From Dichetophora obliterata (taxonomy: Eukaryota > Arthropoda > Insecta > Diptera > Sciomyzidae): a DNA stretch of 64,000 nucleotides. Shown one piece after another: positions 59,699 through 64,000 of this stretch. Under the pieces are notes generated by a model. That model saw only the letters and a program-made list of their open reading frames with translations, searched no databases and had not been told where the DNA came from. The DNA lies in the NCBI GenBank assembly GCA_963920525.1, contig OY986438.1, forward strand, positions 94,524,557 through 94,588,556, in the 5' to 3' direction. Every line of letters starts with the position of its first letter. The first letter of the stretch is position 1. The position numbers and the translations under genes were made by a program.

Positions 59699-60740
59699 CA
59701 CTAGCGATTACGAACCTCTACGACACAAGAATGTCGAACTAGGCATGACATGGGGCACAATCGCCAAAAGCAAGGAAAATACATGCTTTTATGCTCATTC
59801 GCACAAAGGAAAAATTTTTGTTGCATTTTTTGTATGCTATAACTGTTGTTACCAGACACAAAAAAAAATGCGATAGTATAAAAGTAGATTTTAATTAAAG
59901 TTATAGTGCACAAGTTGGTGGATGTGTAAAAATCAACTTCAATGCTAATTCGGCTGCAAGTTAGATAGCGAAGGAATTGAGTCTGATTGATATGATCCGA
60001 CATTAAAAACGAATTTTAATTGAAGAAGAATGCTACTCGTATACCATATAAAAAGTAGTCAGAATTGCAATTTTTACTTGCTTTTAATAATATAGTAAAA
60101 GCAACTTTTGAGTAAATTATTTAGTAAGAAGCCAATACTTTGGACATTTTTTAAATAAAGATAAAAAATATAAACACTGATTACAGGAAAAAATTTAAAT
60201 TAGATATATTTAAAAACAATGGAAATTCAAAACTTTGATTTTCAAGTCGTTTTTCCTCATTCTTCGTTTTTCATAAAACATCGTTACGTTTTATGAAAAA
60301 GTTGTTTTGCCAAAAATTTCTGCAGTTTTCCGAACGTTTAACTTCTACCGTGCGTTTCACATGAAGCGGTTTTGTTTACACTTAGGTAAGGCACCTTACG
60401 AGAAAACATTATTCTAGTGTGTTCCTCAAAATAATCTTTGCTAATGTTATGATGATTTCCCAAATATTTCGACAGTAGCGATAGCCACCCTGCTATTTCA
60501 AGCTGGAATAGTTTGAAATAACTTATAAAAATATATTTTTTTGTAAAAATATTGCCTGGTGTTGTACTTTAAAAAATGCAAACGGTCAGAAATAATAGTC
60601 GCGAAAAATTTCTTCCAATCTGCATCAATATATTTAATATTTTTCTTTCTTTATTTTTAATTTACTTTTACTAAAATTAAAAATTTTAATGTTTTCAAAA
60701 GCGAAAAGTTTTAAGTGCCTACACTGATTCCTGGACAGAT
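59699..60740. other. spacer, nothing firmly recognised
   Basis: Contains an ATG-started open frame (59696-59876) with codon-like sequence for its first 30 codons, but with no donor site or family match. The rest is AT-rich without repeat ends. Confidence 0.4.
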
Positions 60741-60744
60741 AACA

Positions 60745-60814
60745 GATAAACTACAATTACAATTACAATTAAGATCTATAATCGTAATCTTAAAAAAATA
60801 AAGATTACGACTAC
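60745..60814. repeat. ATTAC/GTAAT-rich simple sequence, left part
   Basis: Degenerate ATTAC, AATTAC and GTAATC units. The same kind of sequence resumes at 63332 on the other side of the inserted element. Confidence 0.7.
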
Positions 60815-61093
60815 CATGGGCGTCCGAAGGATTTGTTCTAAGGGGGAGGTGGGGGGACAAGCGTAAAGGAATCTAGAATGAACATAAACAAAATGTAACT
60901 AATATAATGCTATTTACTCGGATGTTTGGTACTAATTTTGTAAACATGATAGCCACACTACACCGGTTGACACACGCTTTTACACATTAGAAAATCTAAT
61001 ATATTTTAAAGATCGTGTAAAAATCTTTCTCGTATCATGTCCGAAATATTTAAAAATTTTATTTCATTTTTTTGTTATGTAATACATTTCAGT

Positions 61094-61439
61094 GTGGCGG
61101 CCGTAGCCTAGTGGGTAGAGTGCGTGGCCCCTAAGCTTAAGAACCGCAGTAGCCCGGGTTCAATTCCAGCTCAGACAGAAAGTTTTTTCAATTGAATTAA
61201 TTTTTCTGTTCGGTCGTCACCTCTCTGCAGGCAATGGCAAACCTCAGAGAGTAAAAATTGCCATGTAAAGCTTCTTGAGAACATAAGCCCTTCGGAGTCG
61301 GCATAAAACACGTAGGTCTAGTTCTCGGTCATTTGTGATCAAACATTTAATAACAAGCACAACACAATTGATCAATAGACGCTAGGTCAAAGTCCTTCCA
61401 AGGGCTGAAATGGCCAGTTTATTTTTTTTGTTTTTTTTT
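61094..61439 (+). mobile_element. tRNA-derived SINE with 13-bp target duplications
   Basis: Flanked by AATACATTTCAGT at 61081-61093 and 61440-61452. The head is tRNA-like: A box TAGCCTAGTGG (61104-61114) and B box GGTTCAATTCC (61157-61167), with the spacing expected of a tRNA. The body carries GCAATGGCAAACCTC, TTGCCATG.AAAGCTTCTTGA, CCTTCGGAGTCGGC and GTAGGTC, a tail order I recall from repeats common in tephritid-like flies. The 3' end is T-rich. Duplications of this length fit target-primed reverse transcription. Confidence 0.92.
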
Positions 61440-62569
61440 AATACATTTCAGTAGTTTTTTGCTAAAGCAAATATTCTTAATAATTTAATAAATTAAATAA
61501 TGTAAGGCCTATATCCTTAAATGAAATCGCATTAATTACTATAGAGCCCTCAGGTTTTCAACTTTTAAAATAAGAATACAAAAGTTTCCTAATTTTTCCT
61601 AAAAAAACCAACTAAATTTTTTGGCCATTTCTTAACCTTGGAAGCCTGTAACTCCTAAACCAATTTCGGGCGGACTGAAATTTAGAAATTTGGATTTAGG
61701 AGGTCAAAATCCATATCATTCGAAAAATTCAAAATTTGAGTTGTCGCTATACTCGAAATGTTCCCCGCATGCTATGGGAGATCTTTTTCATCGGATATCA
61801 CACTGCATTGACACCAATCTACTATTTCTTTTTCTAACGTGAATCAGTTCTAGCAGCTTACAAGTTCCTACAATCATACCTACGGAAACATACCTTTTAT
61901 GTGAATGATTTAAAAAATTTATTTTTTTTTGTAATTCAAAACGTATGAATAAATAACTAAAGAGGTACATGTATACTAGATTTGTTTTGGGTTTCATACA
62001 TTTTCTTAACATATTCCAGGACCTCCCTGCAAGGCTTGATTATGAATCCTGGTTTAATATAAGTACGTGACGCGAAAAAAGTCTAGAAAATTCTCAACCT
62101 GGGTGGGTGCCCCTAAATAACGTGAATTTTAAGAAGTAAAAAATTTCCCAAAATTAGTCCTTAATCCAAAATTTTAAGCCTATTTTATTAAATTTCCTAA
62201 TTTTTTCTTTCGCTTTTGAATTAGAAACTTTGCTCTCGCCTAATTTTTTTTTTAAATTTATTTACTTTGTCTTCTGCTTGTTTACAATGACTTTAAAACA
62301 TAAATTTGCTGATCGTCAAAGTTTATATCCGTTATTGAATTAAATGCCCCTTGCTATCTGTTGCTACGAAGAATGATATTCGACTAATAAGGGATGTATT
62401 AGTTTAACTTAATATTCCTTACATTCGTCAATTCCTCGTAGTATTTACTAAAAAATTCATTCGTAGGTTGACCGTCCGCATTATTCATAGAATGTACAAA
62501 ATTTTACAACTGAAATCGTTCAGACTGGTTTGTCGAACAATTGCCGAATATAAGGACATGTGTGATTGC

Positions 62570-62650
62570 ACGGTGGCCGTAGCCTACTGGAAGAGTACTA
62601 GGCCCATAAGCTAAAGAACCGTGGTTCAAACCCCAGCTGAACAGAAGGTT
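62570..62650 (+). repeat. tRNA-like segment inside the full element copy
   Basis: A box TAGCCTACTGG (62580-62590) and B box GGTTCAAACCC (62623-62633) both fit pol III consensus. It is part of a longer repeat shared with 1421-1505 and 42611-42710, so it is an element component, possibly an old SINE insertion, and not a host tRNA gene. Confidence 0.65.
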
Positions 62651-62892
62651 TTTTTGTAACTATGTATTAGGATTATTCATAAATGTATTCGTAATGTATT
62701 CAAAAATAAATGTATATTGTACGAATTCGAATAAAAAATTCGAAATGTGTAGCAAACTACGTCCATTCTACGAATTCTATTCGTGGCTGAAAATTACGAA
62801 TAAAATTCGTAGAAAAAATTTTTTTATTTAAGAATACGTATTGAAAAGTGTTTGTAAAACAAGGGTAAAAGAAATGGTATCGTAACTTATTA

Positions 62893-63038
62893 GGCCGTGT
62901 TCATATTATGCGTTTTTTGTCGCGATCGAGACACCGCTACCAATTTTTTTTCGCAAACGCGGCTGAAAAATACTGAATAATAAATAAATAAATGTTGGTG
63001 TCGCAATCGCGACAAAAACGCGTAATATGAACACGGCC
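62893..63038. mobile_element. PIF/Harbinger-like MITE
   Basis: Flanked by TTA (62890-62892, 63039-63041). Ends GGCCGTGTTCATATTA and complement; the match continues through GCGTTTTT.GTCGCGAT to about 45 bp. 146 bp. Confidence 0.88.
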
Positions 63039-63331
63039 TTACAGCAACGGGTACAACATACTATTTAAAAATGGATAAGTTACAAAAAATTCAAAATCGA
63101 CTTTTGACTGATTATGATACACCTTATCAAAATACATGTTTTGCAAAATTTTACACTTCTACAACTAAAAACGACGTTTTATTCACAAAGTTCGCAAAGC
63201 CCTAAGTTTGAGCACAAATTACAGTTTAGGTAGCTTTTTGCTTCTTTCTTAAAAAATTTAAATTTAAAATGACGGCATTTTGATTTAATATGAAAATATA
63301 TAAAAAATTTTCACCCCTGCGGACGCCCATG

Positions 63332-63560
63332 ACAATTACTGTAATCATAATCGAAATAGCTTTTATTACAATTGCAGCAATCGTTACTAATAACAAAAAT
63401 CACAATTTCAATTACTGTACTAATCAAAATATTTTTTATTACGATAACAGTAATCGTTATCAATAAAAAATTATAATTAAGATAACTGTAGTCATAATAA
63501 CATATTTTTGATTGCGATTACAGAAATTGTTTTAAAAGCAAAATTATAATTAGAGTATCA
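63332..63560. repeat. ATTAC/GTAAT-rich simple sequence, right part
   Basis: Continuation of the degenerate ATTAC/GTAATC tract interrupted by the element at 60815-63331. Confidence 0.65.
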
Positions 63561-64000
63561 TCGGGTTATGTGATATAGGTATTTTTATTTTTATAATTAC
63601 TCTTAACTTTCTAACGTTAGCTTATACCGCATTACACGGTATAGTTTTTTGATGCATTGTGCAGGGTATTACGACTTCGTAACTTTTATGGTTTTTTTTT
63701 AACTTATTTTCAAATAAAAAAGCTCGTTCTTCAGAAACTCCGACAAATGATCCAAAGAGTTCATTTCTGAGTGACCTAGACATACTTTTCTTTCCGAAAA
63801 GGTTTTCGAATGAATTAAACAAATATAGTTCTGGTTAAGTTGTGCAAGCTCTTAAATAGGCACAATTGGAAAAAAATCACATTATTGTGGTGTGAAAAGA
63901 TGACTATTGAAAACTTTAGATTTTTTATTAAATGTATTTAATTTCTGGGTTCTCTTTCTTCCTTCTCTGTTTTTACGTTCATACTTGTCAATCCGTAAAT
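63561..64000. other. right edge, nothing recognised
   Basis: AT-rich sequence with short overlapping frames and no motif. Confidence 0.5.

Larger units (their letters stand above)
60815..63331 (-). mobile_element. full copy of the GGCGTCCG-ended element
   Basis: The ends CATGGGCGTCCG (60815) and complement (to 63331) agree over 12 bases. The orientation is inverted relative to the fragmented copy at 541-9430, and the middle matches block by block (CGCGTCACGTACTTATATTA, CTGCTAGAACTGATTCA, TCGAGTATAGCG, GACATGATACGAGAAAG). It includes a SINE (61094-61439), a tRNA-like segment and a Harbinger-type MITE. No transposase was recognised, so the superfamily is unknown. Confidence 0.7.

Noticed and set aside
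59696..59876. ATG-started 60-codon frame just after the hAT duplication (MSTSDYEPLRHKN)
   Set aside because: The first part looks codon-like but no donor site, family match or partner exon was found, and the end is low-complexity. Left as uncalled.
61104..61167. Functional tRNA gene
   Set aside because: A and B boxes are good, but the sequence continues into a SINE body with target duplications and no complete cloverleaf was found.
1..64000. LTR retrotransposons, CRISPR arrays or bacterial operon signals
   Set aside because: No long direct terminal repeats with primer-binding sites, no regular repeat-spacer array and no prokaryotic gene organisation were seen.

Overview
This window looks like a gene-poor, repeat-dense stretch of a higher dipteran fly genome, possibly a tephritid fruit fly. 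The evidence is the AT-rich sequence, small spliced introns, a Limpet/Testin-type PET-LIM gene of insect type, and many insect transposon families. The species cannot be fixed from sequence alone.

Only two host genes are well supported, both on the + strand. At 20621-21299 two exons encode a PET domain and the first LIM domain of a Limpet (Lmpt)-like adaptor. No later LIM exon was seen before the window ends, so either the gene has a following intron of more than 42 kb or it is incomplete. At 46926-53540 three exons encode a very large protein (about 2152 residues) with an N-terminal hydrophobic segment, a long Glu/Gln/Arg coiled coil, and a disordered half built from duplicated SR-rich modules. 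It lies downstream of the PET-LIM exons on the same strand, so it is either nested in the Limpet intron or a neighbouring/alternative transcription unit. A possible small first exon lies at 11064-11227.

Almost everything else that can be named is mobile DNA, much of it nested. Between 0.54 and 9.43 kb is a fragmented copy of an element that recurs inverted and more complete at 60.8-63.3 kb. The first copy is split by a hAT MITE, a decayed hAT carrying a LINE fragment, a piggyBac element (transposase with four in-frame stops but no frameshift) and a foldback element. From 10 to 20 kb there are short MITEs, a 1.6-kb Tc1-type element with IR/DR-style ends, and a hAT element with a perfect 8-bp target duplication that holds a pogo-like MITE. 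From 24.2 to 26.9 kb lies a decayed DNA transposon with a nested MITE and a degenerate 112-bp tandem array. From 31.3 to 38.9 kb a minus-strand LINE has been cut apart by a hAT element, an element with AAT target duplication, and a piggyBac-type MITE. From 39.3 to 41.7 kb a Mutator-like (PF20700-type) transposase pseudogene is split by a deleted mariner element. Two further hAT-type intervals (42.96-45.26 and 55.08-59.69 kb) flank the large gene and carry more MITEs; one of these MITEs has its empty site preserved in an inverted repeat arm 1.1 kb away. A tRNA-derived SINE with 13-bp target duplications sits at 61.1 kb.

Terminal repeats, target duplications and conserved protein motifs were read by eye. 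Family names rest on pattern recognition without database searches.
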